Shown: piece by piece, positions 10,590-21,437 of the stretch
How the letters are laid out: the number at the start of each line of letters is the position of its first letter
Numbering within the stretch: the stretch's first letter is position 1
The notes under the pieces: generated by a model
The model's input: only the letters and a program-made list of their open reading frames with translations
Told to the model about the DNA's origin: nothing
Database searches by the model: none
Assembly (NCBI RefSeq): GCF_001293645.1
Contig: NZ_LBMD01000021.1
Location: 1 to 64,000 of the forward strand
Source: Bacillus sp. CHD6a
Lineage (GTDB): Bacteria > Bacillota > Bacilli > Bacillales > Bacillaceae_I
DNA length: 64,000 bases
Direction of reading: 5' to 3'
Made by a program: the position numbers and the translations under genes

Positions 10590-11609
10590 TTAATGTTTGT
10601 AACTTCCAACTAACTTCTCTACCGCCAAAGATACAGAAATTTCTTCTTCTTCTACTTGCTTCTCTAGCATGGGTATCTGCTTTTTCACTAGTTCATCTTC
10701 AAAAAACATCCGCTCAATCTGATCCTTCAAAGAAGTATAGAACCAAGTCTTCTTTTGTGCATTCCTGCGGTCAACAAAAACTCCTGCTTCTTTTGTTCTT
10801 TCCATGAAATCTTGAACGATTCTCCATGTCTTATCAACATTCACATTATTCAAAGCGGAACAAGTAAAGGTCTTTGTTTCCCATCCTTCTGTTGCAGGCT
10901 GCAAGAAGTGAAGGATTTGTTTGTATTCATGAGCAGTTTTCTCGGCTCTTGTTTTATTATCTCCATCCGCTTTGTTCACCACAATCGCATCCACAAGTTC
11001 CATAATGCCTTTTTTCATACCTTGCAACTCATCGCCCGCACCTGTTAGAACAAGCAGTAAGAAGAAATCGACCATATCACGCACTATGGCTTCACTTTGT
11101 CCGACTCCAACAGTTTCTACTAAAATTACATCATAGCCAGCTGCTTCACATAAAAGTATGCTTTCACGCGTTTTCCTATGAACTCCACCCAATGTTCCAC
11201 TAGAAGGAGAAGGACGGATGAACGCCTTAGGGTGCCTAGCAAGCTGCTCCATTCTGGTTTTATCCCCTAAGATACTTCCACCTGTCTTAGAACTGCTGGG
11301 ATCGACTGCAAGCACAGCGACTTTATGGCCCTGCTCGCACAAATACAATCCAAAAGCTTCAATAAAAGTACTCTTACCTGCACCTGGAACGCCGCTAATT
11401 CCGATGCGGACAGTTCGACCAGTCGAAGGCATGATCTCTTGTATAATCTCTTGACTTTTATGAAAATGTCGTGTTGCATTGCTTTCCACAAGTGTGATGG
11501 CTTGAGCAAGGTCCGAACGGACTCCGGCTTGGATACCTGTTATGATATCCGCTGTACTTCGCTCCACTTTCTTGAGCACCTTTTTTCGAGGTTTACGCTC
11601 TTTACTCAT
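10590..11609 (-). CDS. meaB: Methylmalonyl-CoA mutase-associated GTPase MeaB
   Basis: A G3E-family GTPase (339 residues from the ATG at 11609) that loads and protects the adenosylcobalamin cofactor of methylmalonyl-CoA mutase. Motifs: P-loop GVPGAGKST, Mg-binding DPSS, switch ETVGVGQSE and base-recognition NKAD. I prefer the ATG at 11609, which overlaps the mutB stop by 8 bases behind GGAAGAG; a TTG further upstream would add nine residues. Order mutA-mutB-meaB is the usual mutase operon. The older name ArgK/YgfD-like refers to the same family. Confidence 0.9.
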   Translation of the reverse strand: MSKERKPRKKVLKKVERSTADIITGIQAGVRSDLAQAITLVESNATRHFHKSQEIIQEIMPSTGRTVRIGISGVPGAGKSTFIEAFGLYLCEQGHKVAVLAVDPSSSKTGGSILGDKTRMEQLARHPKAFIRPSPSSGTLGGVHRKTRESILLCEAAGYDVILVETVGVGQSEAIVRDMVDFFLLLVLTGAGDELQGMKKGIMELVDAIVVNKADGDNKTRAEKTAHEYKQILHFLQPATEGWETKTFTCSALNNVNVDKTWRIVQDFMERTKEAGVFVDRRNAQKKTWFYTSLKDQIERMFFEDELVKKQIPMLEKQVEEEEISVSLAVEKLVGSYKH

Positions 11610-13779
11610 GCGTCTCTTCCACTTCTTCATAGCCAAGGCGTTCGTAGATTTCCTCTAGAACTTTTTCCGCGGCACGAGGGATAACCGTTCCAGGCCCGAA
11701 GATAGCAGAAGCGCCTTTGCTATAGAGGAATTCATAATCCTGCGCTGGGATTACCCCGCCAATTACCACAATGATGTCTTCACGATTCAATTTTTTCAGC
11801 TCTTCCACGAGTTGTGGAAGAAGTGTTTTATGCCCGGCAGCAAGGGAACTGATGCCAATAACGTGCACGTCATTTTCCACTGCTTGCAGCGCTGTTTCTG
11901 CAGGTGTTTGGAAAAGAGGTCCGATATCCACATCGAATCCAAGGTCAGCAAATGCCGTGGATATGACTTTTGCCCCCCTGTCATGGCCGTCCTGTCCCAT
12001 TTTTGCAATCATAATCCTCGGTCTTCTTCCTTCAAGCTCAAGAAATTCCTCAATTTTATCCTTCACAGTCTTCATCTCTTCCTCATTGGAAAATTCACTG
12101 CTATATACGCCGCTGATCGAGCGGATAACAGCACGATGGCGATTGGCTACCTTTTCAATGGCATCTGAAATCTCTCCTAAACTCGCGCGGGCGCGGGCAG
12201 CATCCACGGCCAGCTCCAGCAGATTGCCTTTCTCTGTGCGGGCGGCATCTGTCAGTGCTTCAAGAGCAGAAATAACTTCCGTTTCATCTCTGTTTTCACG
12301 AAGGTCTTGCAAACGAAGGATTTGCTTTTTACGAACTTCGGCATTATCAATGTCCAAAACATCTATTGCCATGTCTTCTTTTTCCAAACGGAATTTGTTC
12401 ACACCAATGATGGATTCTTTGCCTGAATCGATTTTTGCTTGACGACGTGCAGACGCCTCTTCGATTCTCATCTTCGGTAATCCAGTTTCAATCGCTTTTG
12501 CCATACCACCAAGCTCTTCTATTTCTTCAATATGTGCCCAAGCTTTATCAATCAATTCCTTTGTCAAGGTTTCCACATAGTAAGAACCAGCCCAAGGATC
12601 AATTACTTTGGTTATCTCCGTTTCCTCCTGCAAATACAACTGTGTATTACGAGCAATACGTGCGGAAAAGTCCGTAGGTAGTGCAATGGCTTCATCCAAT
12701 GCGTTGGTGTGCAAGGATTGTGTATGCCCATTGGCAGCCGCTAAAGCCTCAATGCAGGTACGCGTCACATTATTAAATGGATCCTGTTCGGTTAAGCTCC
12801 ATCCAGACGTTTGTGAATGGGTCCTTAAGGCCATAGACTTTGAATTTTGAGGTGCAAACTCCTTCATCATTTTCGCCCAGATAAATCGAGCGGCACGCAT
12901 TTTTGCCACTTCCATAAAAAAGTTCATACCTATTGCCCAGAAGAATGATAGTCTTGGCGCAAACTTATCAATATCAATGCCAGCTTCCAATCCTGTTCTC
13001 ACGTATTCCAGGCCGTCAGCAAGCGTATAGGCAAGCTCAATATCAGCAGGCGCTCCCGCTTCTTGCATATGGTAGCCAGAAATACTGATACTATTAAACT
13101 TCGGCATATGCTGGGACGTGTATGCAAAAATATCTCCGATAATTCGCATCGACATCTCAGGAGGATAAATATACGTATTACGAACCATATATTCTTTTAA
13201 AATATCATTCTGAATAGTCCCAGAAAGCTTCTCTGGACTTACCCCTTGTTCCTCCGCCGTAACGATGTAAAAAGCCATAATCGGCAGGACCGCACCATTC
13301 ATCGTCATCGACACAGACATTTTATCCAATGGAATTCCATCAAAAAGCACCTTCATATCGAGAATGGAATCAATAGCAACACCAGCTTTTCCAACATCCC
13401 CTTCTACACGCGGATGATCAGAATCATAGCCACGGTGTGTAGCAAGGTCAAAGGCAACCGACAACCCTTTTTGCCCCATTTCCAAATTTCTTCTATAAAA
13501 TGCATTGCTCTCTTCTGCTGTCGAGAAACCGGCATACTGACGAATCGTCCATGGACGGTTAACATACATCGTAGGATAAGGTCCACGCACATACGGTGCA
13601 ATACCTGGAAGAGTTTCTAAGTGATCGGCTCCATCCAAGTCGGCCTTTGTGTAATTTGCTTTCAATTTAATCTGTTCATTAGTTTCATAAAATAGTTCTT
13701 CCACCGCTTCGTTGGAAAGTGGCACTTGATTAGCTGTGGTTTCCTTATTTAGTGTTTTAGTTGAAAAGTCAGGCTTCAT
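11602..13779 (-). CDS. mutB: Methylmalonyl-CoA mutase large (catalytic) subunit
   Basis: A 725-residue adenosylcobalamin enzyme converting (R)-methylmalonyl-CoA to succinyl-CoA, the last step of propionyl-CoA use from Val, Ile and odd-chain acids. The N-terminal TIM barrel shows RGPYPTMY and [16 protein letters not shown]. The C-terminal B12 domain carries the lower-ligand motif DGHDRG (about residue 600) and downstream [11 protein letters not shown]. It overlaps mutA by 11 bases. Start has no competing upstream codon. Full length for the family. Confidence 0.95.
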   Translation of the reverse strand: MKPDFSTKTLNKETTANQVPLSNEAVEELFYETNEQIKLKANYTKADLDGADHLETLPGIAPYVRGPYPTMYVNRPWTIRQYAGFSTAEESNAFYRRNLEMGQKGLSVAFDLATHRGYDSDHPRVEGDVGKAGVAIDSILDMKVLFDGIPLDKMSVSMTMNGAVLPIMAFYIVTAEEQGVSPEKLSGTIQNDILKEYMVRNTYIYPPEMSMRIIGDIFAYTSQHMPKFNSISISGYHMQEAGAPADIELAYTLADGLEYVRTGLEAGIDIDKFAPRLSFFWAIGMNFFMEVAKMRAARFIWAKMMKEFAPQNSKSMALRTHSQTSGWSLTEQDPFNNVTRTCIEALAAANGHTQSLHTNALDEAIALPTDFSARIARNTQLYLQEETEITKVIDPWAGSYYVETLTKELIDKAWAHIEEIEELGGMAKAIETGLPKMRIEEASARRQAKIDSGKESIIGVNKFRLEKEDMAIDVLDIDNAEVRKKQILRLQDLRENRDETEVISALEALTDAARTEKGNLLELAVDAARARASLGEISDAIEKVANRHRAVIRSISGVYSSEFSNEEEMKTVKDKIEEFLELEGRRPRIMIAKMGQDGHDRGAKVISTAFADLGFDVDIGPLFQTPAETALQAVENDVHVIGISSLAAGHKTLLPQLVEELKKLNREDIIVVIGGVIPAQDYEFLYSKGASAIFGPGTVIPRAAEKVLEEIYERLGYEEVEETHE

Positions 13780-15625
13780 TGTCGGTCAACCCCATTTCTT
13801 GGTGTATCTTTATTAATTGCTCATAACAGTTGGAGCGCATATGGATAAAATCAACAACTCCTGTTTCCTGCAGCTCTTTTTGACGAGTTGCATCAGGCAA
13901 TCCAGCAACCAATACTTTACGGTTTGGCGAATGGACAGCCATAATCGCTGCATTTAACAACTCTTCATAAGTGTCATCACTGCCACAAATGCATACATAT
14001 CCAGTTATGTTTTGATCAGATACCCACTCCACCATTTCTTTAGCATTTTCAAAGCTTGGGCTGACTACAGGCTGAAGTCCTCCTACTTGGAAAAAGCCTG
14101 AAGCAAAGTCAGTTCGTGGCTTGTGTGATGCTAATGAACCAAGGTTAATCAAGGTAACTTTTGGCGCTGTCCCCTGTGTTTCCTGATACAACTTCGCTTG
14201 GTAACGTAAGCGTTCAAAGGCTTCAGATAGCCTTAGGGGTTGAATCGCCTGTATTTTTTCTGGAGCATGCTCATTTTCTTTGGTACGTTTTGTGCTTATT
14301 TGCCACTTTAACTCCTCTTGAAGATTGGCAAACATATTGATACCCACCAACACTTTTTTCCTGCTTTGGACATCCTTAAGACGCTTTTCTTTTATCTCCG
14401 CAATACGGTCTTGAAGGAAATTCGTTCGCAGAGCTTCCATTATTCCCCCAAGCTTGTCCAGCTCCTGAAACAACTTCCATGCCTCATCAGCTAATTGATT
14501 TGTTAGCTTTTCGACATAAAATGAGCCTGCTGCTGGATCCACAACTTTGTCTAAAAAGCTCTCTTCTTTTAAAATAAAGTGAGTATTTCTGGCAATTCTT
14601 CGTGAGAATGCGTCCTCACCTTGCAGGTAGCTGTCCACATTCAAACTATCTGCTCCCCCAACTGCTGCAGAGAGTGCCTCTGTTGTTGTCCGCAGCATAT
14701 TGACATACGGATCTAAATTTGACTTTGTGAACATGGAGGTTGTTGCATGTAATGTCATTATCTGTGCTTTTTCATTCCCTCCAAAAGCCTCCACAATATT
14801 TGCCCATAGCACTCTTGCCGCCCTCAGCTTGCTAAGTTCCAAGAAAAAGTCACTTCCAACAGGAAAAGTAAATGCTATTTCCTGGGAAGCCTCTTCAATG
14901 GACATCCCTCTGTTCATAAGCGCCTGTAAGTATTCAACTGCTGTTGCCATAACAGCTGTGAGTTCCTGCACGGCATTGGCGCCCCCGCAGTGGTAAGCAT
15001 TGGACTGAATCCACACTGTTTTAAGTTTTGGAGCATTGTTTTCCTTCCATTCGATATTGGATTTCATTTCATCATAATACTGCTCCAATGGCTGATTCAG
15101 TGATCCTATTGCTGCAAGCTCGCCAATTGGATCAGCTCCAATGATTCCTTGCATACTCTTCGTTTCCAACTGACTATCAATTAACGCATTGATGAACGTT
15201 GTGGCACAGGGGCCTGCATGTACTTGGAGTGTTATGTCATTTAATGAAATATTATTTAATAAAGTCTTTAAGTTTGTTTGGTCTTTTATCATTAATGCAT
15301 TAGCTTCTGTTGATGGATAAGAGGCAAAATGAATGGATTGCAAGCCGCTTTCTAGTTCCGCTTTCAGTTGAGCATTTAATTCTGCAAATGAATCAGATCC
15401 ATATAATTGCTGGCTGACTGTCCAATCTGCATTTTCTATTAATTGTTTGGATGCATTATTTCTATCATCTTCAGTATATACCGGGTTACGTGTAATGCCT
15501 TCATATGTAACGGTATTTAGCTTGGATACAGGCTTCCCCTTTAACGCTTTTTCTGCCTGCTCAGCCCATTCTTCCATTGTCACTTTCGGGAAACTATTGT
15601 TTTTCATTTCTTTTAATCTACTCAT
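13769..15625 (-). CDS. mutA: Methylmalonyl-CoA mutase small subunit
   Basis: A 618-residue paralogue of the catalytic subunit that forms the mutase heterodimer. It retains the barrel ([47 protein letters not shown]) but its C-terminal domain lacks the DxHxxG cobalamin motif, as expected for this subunit. First gene of the mutA-mutB-meaB operon. A GGGGATAAAG site precedes the ATG. Confidence 0.93.
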   Translation of the reverse strand: MSRLKEMKNNSFPKVTMEEWAEQAEKALKGKPVSKLNTVTYEGITRNPVYTEDDRNNASKQLIENADWTVSQQLYGSDSFAELNAQLKAELESGLQSIHFASYPSTEANALMIKDQTNLKTLLNNISLNDITLQVHAGPCATTFINALIDSQLETKSMQGIIGADPIGELAAIGSLNQPLEQYYDEMKSNIEWKENNAPKLKTVWIQSNAYHCGGANAVQELTAVMATAVEYLQALMNRGMSIEEASQEIAFTFPVGSDFFLELSKLRAARVLWANIVEAFGGNEKAQIMTLHATTSMFTKSNLDPYVNMLRTTTEALSAAVGGADSLNVDSYLQGEDAFSRRIARNTHFILKEESFLDKVVDPAAGSFYVEKLTNQLADEAWKLFQELDKLGGIMEALRTNFLQDRIAEIKEKRLKDVQSRKKVLVGINMFANLQEELKWQISTKRTKENEHAPEKIQAIQPLRLSEAFERLRYQAKLYQETQGTAPKVTLINLGSLASHKPRTDFASGFFQVGGLQPVVSPSFENAKEMVEWVSDQNITGYVCICGSDDTYEELLNAAIMAVHSPNRKVLVAGLPDATRQKELQETGVVDFIHMRSNCYEQLIKIHQEMGLTDNEA

Positions 15626-15830
15626 CTTTATCCCCTCGTTCCCTTAATTACGTAATCGCTTACAAATTTAAATTTTTAAAAAGTTCATATATTTATTTTA
15701 ATATAGTTATGTTGGCACGGCAAATAAAGAAAGCATTGGAATTACTTATTTTTCGGTGGTATTCACCCGTCAAAAAAACTATACTTACTATATAAATGCT
15801 AGTTTCAAAAAAAGGTAGTGATTGGTAGCG

Positions 15831-16259
15831 ATGTTATACATATGGAATATTGAAAACATAATCAATGAAACATTAGAGGAGCTTGGTTTAGATATAAACT
15901 TTGAATTTGACAATAACATGAAAGCACCAATGAGTTTTAACATCTCCACTAACACGATTAAATTCAATTATTTGCAGATCAATGGGTACAAAGCCAAAAT
16001 AAATCATAAAATTAGAGAATCCGACGAAAACTTTGTAAAACTCATACTTTTTCATGAAGTCGGCTATTACCTGGATTTTAAGAAAAACAAGCATGACTTA
16101 AGAATCTTAATGTATGGTGGGGAAGATGAAAAGGAAATCATGATGCGTCAAATTGAAAAAAATGCGTGGGTATTTGGAAGAACGGTTGTACCTGCTCACC
16201 TTTTGGATGCTTATGATAAGATGCGAGAGTTGGATGGGATGTTCTTGACGACAAGTTAA
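15831..16259 (+). CDS. ImmA/IrrE-like hypothetical protein with altered zinc motif
   Basis: A 142-residue protein. I take the ATG at 15831, about 12 bases after AAAGGTAG, rather than a TTG nine bases earlier. The middle (LILFHEVGYYLDFKKNKHD) resembles the HExxH zinc-binding helix of ImmA/IrrE-type metallopeptidases (HELGHYLD), but the second His is Tyr; codon TAT is one change from CAT. The tail NAWVFGRTVVPAHLLDAYDKMREL is like the family's substrate region. It may be an inactive relative. It is isolated on the plus strand with its own terminator. Confidence 0.65.
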   Translation: MLYIWNIENIINETLEELGLDINFEFDNNMKAPMSFNISTNTIKFNYLQINGYKAKINHKIRESDENFVKLILFHEVGYYLDFKKNKHDLRILMYGGEDEKEIMMRQIEKNAWVFGRTVVPAHLLDAYDKMRELDGMFLTTS

Positions 16260-16269
16260 TAGAATAACT

Positions 16270-16311
16270 AAAAAAGGGAGTAGGATACATAGCGGTTCCT
16301 ACTCCCTTTTT
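16270..16311. terminator. Bidirectional terminator
   Basis: GGGAGTAGGA and TCCTACTCCC around an 11-base loop, with A run and T run on the outer sides. It ends the converging genes on both strands. Confidence 0.85.
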
Positions 16312-16320
16312 AAATTCTTA

Positions 16321-17283
16321 TCAATCGTAGTTTTCATCAACAATAACCCCAACATTTCCTTTTTTGTGTCCCTTTTCCACATAATTGTGAGCAACAGACA
16401 ATTGTTCCAACGGATAGCTTTTATCAATAACTGCTTTATACTTGCCTTTTTCAATAAGTTCTTTCAAAAACCTGATGTCGTCTTCTTTTTCCAATGCAAC
16501 ACCGGAAATTATTTTATAGCCGCGTGCCATGCCACTCCAATACCCCTGCACCATCTGAGTAGCTCCTGCTGCGCCAAGAATCCAGGTTCCTTTTTTCTTA
16601 AGAGTTTTCTTGACCGCTTCATAAGGAATTTTCCCTACAGTATCAAAAATGACATCATAAATTTCTCCGCCGATTTCCTCTTTGGTATAGTCAATTACTT
16701 TATCTGCCCCTAAAGATTTAACCATTTCGACATTAGTTGTGCTACATACCCCAGTAACTTCAGCACCGTATAGTTTGGCTAGTTGAATGGCCGCTGTACC
16801 GACTGCACCTGATGCCCCGTAAATGAGAATTTTTTGCCGTGATTGTATATTTGCTTTTCTTAGAAAATGAATGGCAGTGTGCCCTCCGAATGGAACAGTG
16901 GCCGCTTGAACATAGCTTAAATTGTGTGGTTTTAATACGACAACTCCATTTTCTGGAAGACATACAAATTCTGCGTAAGTACCTAAGCTCATCCCTGTAG
17001 ATCCAAAAACCTGGTCCCCTGCTTTAAATCGAGTCACTCTACTTCCAACTGACTCAACTATTCCTGCCATTACTCCGCCAAGAATGGATTTCTTTGGACG
17101 AGTGAGCCCAAAGAACAATTTCACTGCAACCGGATCCGCCTTTCTTAATCGCCAATCTGCGGCATTAACAGCTGTCGCTACTACTTTAATTAGAATTTCA
17201 TTATCTTTTGGAACTGGTTTATCGACCTCTTTTATTTGAAGGACCTCTGGTGGACCATATTTGGTATACACAACAGCTTTCAT
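16321..17283 (-). CDS. Zinc-independent quinone oxidoreductase / NAD(P)-dependent alcohol dehydrogenase (MDR family)
   Basis: A 320-residue medium-chain dehydrogenase/reductase. The start at 17283 is chosen because GGGGAGG lies 6 bases upstream and [17 protein letters not shown] is the family N-terminus. The GroES-like domain covers about 1-125 and lacks the Cys/His zinc ligands of true alcohol dehydrogenases. The Rossmann NADPH motif is [16 protein letters not shown] (about 150-165). Likely reduces quinones or enones in the cytosol; the substrate cannot be told. Monocistronic between two terminators. Confidence 0.8.
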   Translation of the reverse strand: MKAVVYTKYGPPEVLQIKEVDKPVPKDNEILIKVVATAVNAADWRLRKADPVAVKLFFGLTRPKKSILGGVMAGIVESVGSRVTRFKAGDQVFGSTGMSLGTYAEFVCLPENGVVVLKPHNLSYVQAATVPFGGHTAIHFLRKANIQSRQKILIYGASGAVGTAAIQLAKLYGAEVTGVCSTTNVEMVKSLGADKVIDYTKEEIGGEIYDVIFDTVGKIPYEAVKKTLKKKGTWILGAAGATQMVQGYWSGMARGYKIISGVALEKEDDIRFLKELIEKGKYKAVIDKSYPLEQLSVAHNYVEKGHKKGNVGVIVDENYD

Positions 17284-17412
17284 GGACTGCCTCCCCTGAA
17301 TAAAGTTATTTAGTTGCCTGCAACCATTGTATGTTGGTCCACCAGGAAATACGTCCACTTGTCTGTAGGACATTTAAAAAAACGGCCGTCCAAAATGGCG
17401 ATCAAAACTTTT

Positions 17413-17541
17413 CGGGCGATTCTAAAGGTCTTTCGGGCGATATTTCGAAAAAACGGGCGAAAATTTAAATTTACGGGCGATTTTGAACTGCAATCGGGCG
17501 ATATTTCGAAAAAACGGGCGATTTTCACAAGTAATCGGGCT
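17413..17541. repeat. Phased CGGGCGAT array, 20-21-bp period
   Basis: The core CGGGCGA(T), degenerate in the last copy, recurs at 17413, 17434, 17454, 17474, 17495, 17515 and 17536, spaced 21, 20, 20, 21, 20 and 21 bases. Spacers are AT-rich and mostly different, though ATTTCGAAAAAA occurs twice. It lies between the bkdB terminator and the oxidoreductase gene. Confidence 0.85.
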
Positions 17542-17544
17542 AAA

Positions 17545-17591
17545 ACAAAAAAACCGACAAAGCCCTCCCTTTAGAAGGACCTTATCGGTTT
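17545..17591 (-). terminator. bkd operon terminator
   Basis: On the minus strand AAACCGATAAGGTCCTTCT pairs with the AGGGCTTTGTCGGTTT side, followed by a T-rich tract, 18 bases after the bkdB stop. Confidence 0.8.
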
Positions 17592-17609
17592 CCACAAATA
17601 CCTTACCTA

Positions 17610-18953
17610 TTAATAAATAGAAGTATTATCTTTAGACATTTTCTCAATGATTTCTTTAACGCGAGCTAGGAAGCGTCCGCATACCAGACCATCAAGTACA
17701 CGGTGATCCAGAGACATACATAGGTTTACCATGTCGCGAACAGCAATCATGCCGTGGTCCATTACTACTGGACGTTTCACGATGGATTCCACTTGCAGGA
17801 TGGCTGCTTGTGGGTAGTTGATGATTCCTTGTGATTGTACAGAACCGAATGAACCAGTGTTGTTGACAGTAAATGTTCCACCTTGCATCTCTGCAGATGT
17901 TAATTTACCAGCACGAACTTTGTTGGCAAGATCTGTAATTTCACGAGCAATGCCTTTGATTGTCTTCTCATCAGCGTTGCGGATAACCGGCACATAAAGT
18001 GCGTCATCTGTTGCAACGGCGATTGAAATATTGATGTCTTTCTTCTGAACGATTTTGTCGCCAGCCCACATGGAATTGATTTGTGGGAATTCTTTCAATG
18101 CTTGCGCTACCGCTTTTACGAAGAATGCGAAGAAAGTTAGGTTGTAGCCTTCTTTTTTCTTGAACTCGCTCTTCAAGGAGTTGCGGTATTCTACAAGGTT
18201 TGTTGCGTCCACTTCAATCATCGTCCAAGCATGTGGCGCTTCGTGCTTGCTACGCAGCATGTTTGCAGCGATTGCTTTACGTACACCTGTTACAGGGATT
18301 TCGATGTCGCCTGCTTCCACTGGTACGTTTACTGGTTGAGCCGCTTTTGGTGCACTTGCTGCTACCGGTGCAGATGGAGCAGTTGATGCTGCAGGCGCAG
18401 CCTTTGGAGCTTCCACTGCTGGAGCTTGAGTAGCTGCAGGTTTGGAAGCTGCAGTAGGAATGTTACCGGAATCGATCACCGCTTGGATGTCTTTTCTTGT
18501 AATACGTCCGCCTGCGCCGCTTCCTTTTACTTGCTCAAGATCTACATTGTTTTCTTGTGCAAGACGAAGAACCGCTGGAGAGTAGCGACGTTTGTTTGGT
18601 GCGTCTGCATCATCTTCTACAGCTGGTGCTGTTGGTGCTTCAGATTTCGCTGCAGGTGCAGGTGCACTTCCCTCTTTTGGTGCGTCAGAAGTAGCTTTTG
18701 CTTCTCCGCCGCCTTCTGTTTCGATATAGCAGATGATCTCTCCAACTGCTAATGTATCACCATCTTCTGCTACAAGTTCCTTGATTGTTCCTGTAAATGA
18801 AGAAGGGATTTCTGCGTTAACTTTATCTGTCATGACCTCTGCAAGAGGGTCGTATTTGTTTACTTTGTCGCCTACGCTTACGATCCAGCGGCTAATTGTT
18901 CCTTCGGTTACGCTTTCTCCAAGCTGTGGCATTGTAATTTTTTCTACTGCCAT
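17610..18953 (-). CDS. bkdB: Branched-chain 2-oxoacid dehydrogenase E2 (dihydrolipoyl acyltransferase)
   Basis: A 447-residue core subunit that transfers acyl groups from E1-bound lipoate to CoA. The lipoyl domain is at about 1-78 with lipoyl-Lys in MTDKVNAE. An Ala/Pro-rich linker follows, then the peripheral-subunit-binding domain (RRYSPAVLRLAQENNVDLEQ, about 122-160), a second Ala/Pro linker, and the catalytic domain ending with the HxxxDG active site (SLDHRVLDG). Last gene of the bkd operon. A 124-base repeat element separates it from bkdAB. Products feed branched-chain fatty-acid synthesis. Confidence 0.93.
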   Translation of the reverse strand: MAVEKITMPQLGESVTEGTISRWIVSVGDKVNKYDPLAEVMTDKVNAEIPSSFTGTIKELVAEDGDTLAVGEIICYIETEGGGEAKATSDAPKEGSAPAPAAKSEAPTAPAVEDDADAPNKRRYSPAVLRLAQENNVDLEQVKGSGAGGRITRKDIQAVIDSGNIPTAASKPAATQAPAVEAPKAAPAASTAPSAPVAASAPKAAQPVNVPVEAGDIEIPVTGVRKAIAANMLRSKHEAPHAWTMIEVDATNLVEYRNSLKSEFKKKEGYNLTFFAFFVKAVAQALKEFPQINSMWAGDKIVQKKDINISIAVATDDALYVPVIRNADEKTIKGIAREITDLANKVRAGKLTSAEMQGGTFTVNNTGSFGSVQSQGIINYPQAAILQVESIVKRPVVMDHGMIAVRDMVNLCMSLDHRVLDGLVCGRFLARVKEIIEKMSKDNTSIY

Positions 18954-18996
18954 GATGAGAACCTCCTTTAATCGGTTGGCTCTGTTGAACTCTGCA

Positions 18997-19120
18997 GTTG
19001 ATCTCCGTTCCAGGAGCTTGCTTTCCGCGGGCGGTCCGGGAGCCTCCTCAGGCTACGCCTTGCGGGGTCTCCCATGTCCCTTCCTCCCGCAGGAGTCAAG
19101 CTCCTTCCACTACAATCAAC
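18997..19120. repeat. Dispersed GC-rich intergenic element, copy 1
   Basis: A 124-base element with inverted ends GTTGAT and ATCAAC and an internal GC-rich palindromic core (TTTCCGCGGGCGGTCCGGGA / TCCCGCAGGAGTC). Related copies are at 21239-21420, 25244-25335 and 52018-52139. It sits inside the bkd operon between bkdAB and bkdB. Confidence 0.85.
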
Positions 19121-19173
19121 CGCAGGAAACTCAACATTACCATTCTTTCACTCTTCCACTTAAAAATCAGGTT

Positions 19174-20157
19174 TTAGTATTGAGCAAGCTCACGCATCGC
19201 TTTTTCTACTTTGTCTGGGTTGACCATGAAGTATTTTTCCATTGTTGGAGCATATGGCATTGCAGGCACGTCTGGTCCAGCAAGACGCATGATTGGTGCA
19301 TCAAGGTCGAATAAGCAGTTTTCTGCGATGATGGCAGATACTTCACTCATGATGCTTCCTTCTTTTGTATCCTCTGTAAGTAGAAGTACTTTTCCTGTTT
19401 TGGAAGCAGCTTCCACGATTGCTTCCTTATCAAGTGGGTAAACCGTACGCAGGTCAAGAATGTGTGCGGAGATTCCGTCTTGTGCAAGACGCTCTGCTGC
19501 TTGAAGTGCAAAGTGTACACATAAACCATATGTGATAACTGTGATGTCTTCACCCTCACGTTTTACATCCGCTTTACCGATTGGTAGTACGTAATCATCT
19601 GTCGGCACTTCGCCTTTAATCAGGCGGTATGCACGTTTGTGTTCAAAGAATAATACTGGATCTTCGTCACGGATTGCCGCTTTCAATAATCCTTTTACAT
19701 CATAAGGAGTAGAAGGCATGACAATTTTTAAACCAGGTTGGTTCGCGAACACTGCCTCAACTGATTGAGAGTGGTAAAGGGCACCGTGAACTCCCCCTCC
19801 GTATGGCGCACGTACAACTAATGGACAAGTCCAGTCGTTGTTAGAACGGTAACGGATTTTCGCCGCTTCGGAGATAATTTGGTTAACTGCAGGCATGATG
19901 AAGTCCGCGAACTGCATTTCTGCAATTGGACGCATACCGTACATTGCTGCACCGATTGCCACACCAGCGATTGCTGATTCAGCAAGTGGCGTGTCGATAA
20001 CTTTGTCTTCACCAAATTGATCGTAAAGACCGGTAGTCGCTTTAAAAACTCCACCTTTTCTTCCTACGTCTTCCCCAAGCACAAATACTTTAGAATCTCG
20101 TTCCATCTCTTCACGGATGGCCATTGTTACTGCATCTATATAAGAAATAACTGCCAT
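19174..20157 (-). CDS. bkdAB: Branched-chain 2-oxoacid dehydrogenase E1 beta subunit
   Basis: A 327-residue transketolase-like subunit that with E1-alpha decarboxylates branched 2-oxoacids using thiamine diphosphate. Seen: LGEDVGRKGGVFKAT near the N-terminus, the FADFIMPAVNQIISEAAKIRYRS region, APYGGG and the C-terminal transketolase domain (LDLRTVYPLD). Starts 12 bases after the bkdAA stop with a GGGGGAAC site. Its neighbours in the ptb-bcd-buk-lpdV cluster decide the branched-chain rather than pyruvate assignment. Confidence 0.93.
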   Translation of the reverse strand: MAVISYIDAVTMAIREEMERDSKVFVLGEDVGRKGGVFKATTGLYDQFGEDKVIDTPLAESAIAGVAIGAAMYGMRPIAEMQFADFIMPAVNQIISEAAKIRYRSNNDWTCPLVVRAPYGGGVHGALYHSQSVEAVFANQPGLKIVMPSTPYDVKGLLKAAIRDEDPVLFFEHKRAYRLIKGEVPTDDYVLPIGKADVKREGEDITVITYGLCVHFALQAAERLAQDGISAHILDLRTVYPLDKEAIVEAASKTGKVLLLTEDTKEGSIMSEVSAIIAENCLFDLDAPIMRLAGPDVPAMPYAPTMEKYFMVNPDKVEKAMRELAQY

Positions 20158-20169
20158 GATGGTTCCCCC

Positions 20170-21162
20170 TTACTCTGCGTAGACATGCTTCATTGCGGAT
20201 TCAGCATCTGCATATGGAGCATTTTCTGCGTATTCTGTTGCTTCGTTTACTTCTTTTGCAATTTTATCGTTCATTTCTTTTTCTTTTTCATCTGTTAATA
20301 CGCCAGCCTCTTTTAAGTAAGCTGCAAAGCTGATGATTGGGTCATTCGCTTTTGCTGCTGCCACTTCGTCACGCTCACGGTATGCACGATCGTCGTCATC
20401 ACTGGAGTGAGGAGTCAGACGGTAAGAGATAGCCTCAACAAGTGTAGGGCCTTCGCCACGACGTCCACGGTCTGCTGCTTCTTTAACCGCTGCATATACT
20501 TCAAGCGGGTCGTTTCCGTCAATAGTGATACCAGGCATTCCGTATCCTAATGCACGGTCTGAGATTTTCTCACATGCCACTTGTTTTTCATAAGGAACAG
20601 AAATTGCATATTTGTTGTTTTCGCACATGAAGATTACTGGCAGCTTGTGTACCGCTGCATAGTTAGCGCCTTCATGGAAGTCCCCTTGGTTGGATGAACC
20701 TTCACCAAATGTTACAAACGTACAAAGGTCTTTTCCTTCTAAACGCCCACCAAGTGCCACTCCAACTGCGTGTGGTACTTGTGTTGTTACAGGGGAAGAA
20801 CCAGTTACGATGCGGTTTTTCTTTTGACCAAAGTGACCTGGCATTTGACGTCCGCCTGAGTTTGGATCTTCTGCTTTTGCGAAACCGGAAAGCATTAATT
20901 CCGTTGCTGTCATACCAAAAGTAAGTACAACACCCATGTCGCGGTAGTATGGTAGTACGTAATCTTTTTCGCGATCTAGAGCGAATGCCGCTCCTACTTG
21001 AGCTGCTTCTTGACCTTGGCAGGAGATTACGAATGGAATTTTTCCTGCACGGTTAAGTAACCACATGCGCTCGTCAATGCGGCGAGCTAATAACATTGTT
21101 TCAAACATTTCTAGTACGTTTTCATCTGTAAGCCCTAAAGCTTGGTGACGATTTTCTGCCAT
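20170..21162 (-). CDS. bkdAA: Branched-chain 2-oxoacid dehydrogenase E1 alpha subunit
   Basis: A 330-residue E1 subunit carrying the thiamine-diphosphate motif GEGSSNQGDFHEGANYA...NN (GDG-type, here GEG) and the phosphorylation-loop-like YRLTPHSSDDDDRAYR. Full family length. Good ribosome-binding site AGGAGGTAAACTTAA. A 182-base repeat element separates it from lpdV upstream, so the operon message must read through it. Confidence 0.93.
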   Translation of the reverse strand: MAENRHQALGLTDENVLEMFETMLLARRIDERMWLLNRAGKIPFVISCQGQEAAQVGAAFALDREKDYVLPYYRDMGVVLTFGMTATELMLSGFAKAEDPNSGGRQMPGHFGQKKNRIVTGSSPVTTQVPHAVGVALGGRLEGKDLCTFVTFGEGSSNQGDFHEGANYAAVHKLPVIFMCENNKYAISVPYEKQVACEKISDRALGYGMPGITIDGNDPLEVYAAVKEAADRGRRGEGPTLVEAISYRLTPHSSDDDDRAYRERDEVAAAKANDPIISFAAYLKEAGVLTDEKEKEMNDKIAKEVNEATEYAENAPYADAESAMKHVYAE

Positions 21163-21238
21163 TTAAGTTTACCTCCTATATGTAGAGAGTTGGGAGCATG
21201 TAGCTCCTCTAACAATTAAATCAATATCGATGTAGGCT

Positions 21239-21420
21239 GTTGATTTCCGCTGCAGGCACTCGCTTTCCGCGGGCGGTCCGGGAGCCTCCTCAGGCTTCGC
21301 CTTCCGGGGTCTCCCATGTCCCTTCCTCCCGCAGGACAAGGAATGCTTCGACAGCAAGACATCGCACGAAGAAAATGCGTAGCATTTTCGAGGAGTCTCG
21401 TGCCTTCCGCTTCAATCAAC
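21239..21420. repeat. Dispersed GC-rich intergenic element, copy 2 with extra hairpin
   Basis: Ends GTTGATTTCC and TTCAATCAAC. The core matches copy 1, but an additional hairpin GAAAATGC-GTA-GCATTTTC (around 21371-21390) is present, making it 182 bases. Lies between lpdV and bkdAA in the operon. Confidence 0.85.
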
Positions 21421-21437
21421 ATTCCTTCTTGCAATTT

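Noticed and set aside
17314-17574. 86-residue plus-strand frame over the CGGGCGAT array
   Set aside because: Basic, biased translation produced by the repeat; no ribosome site.
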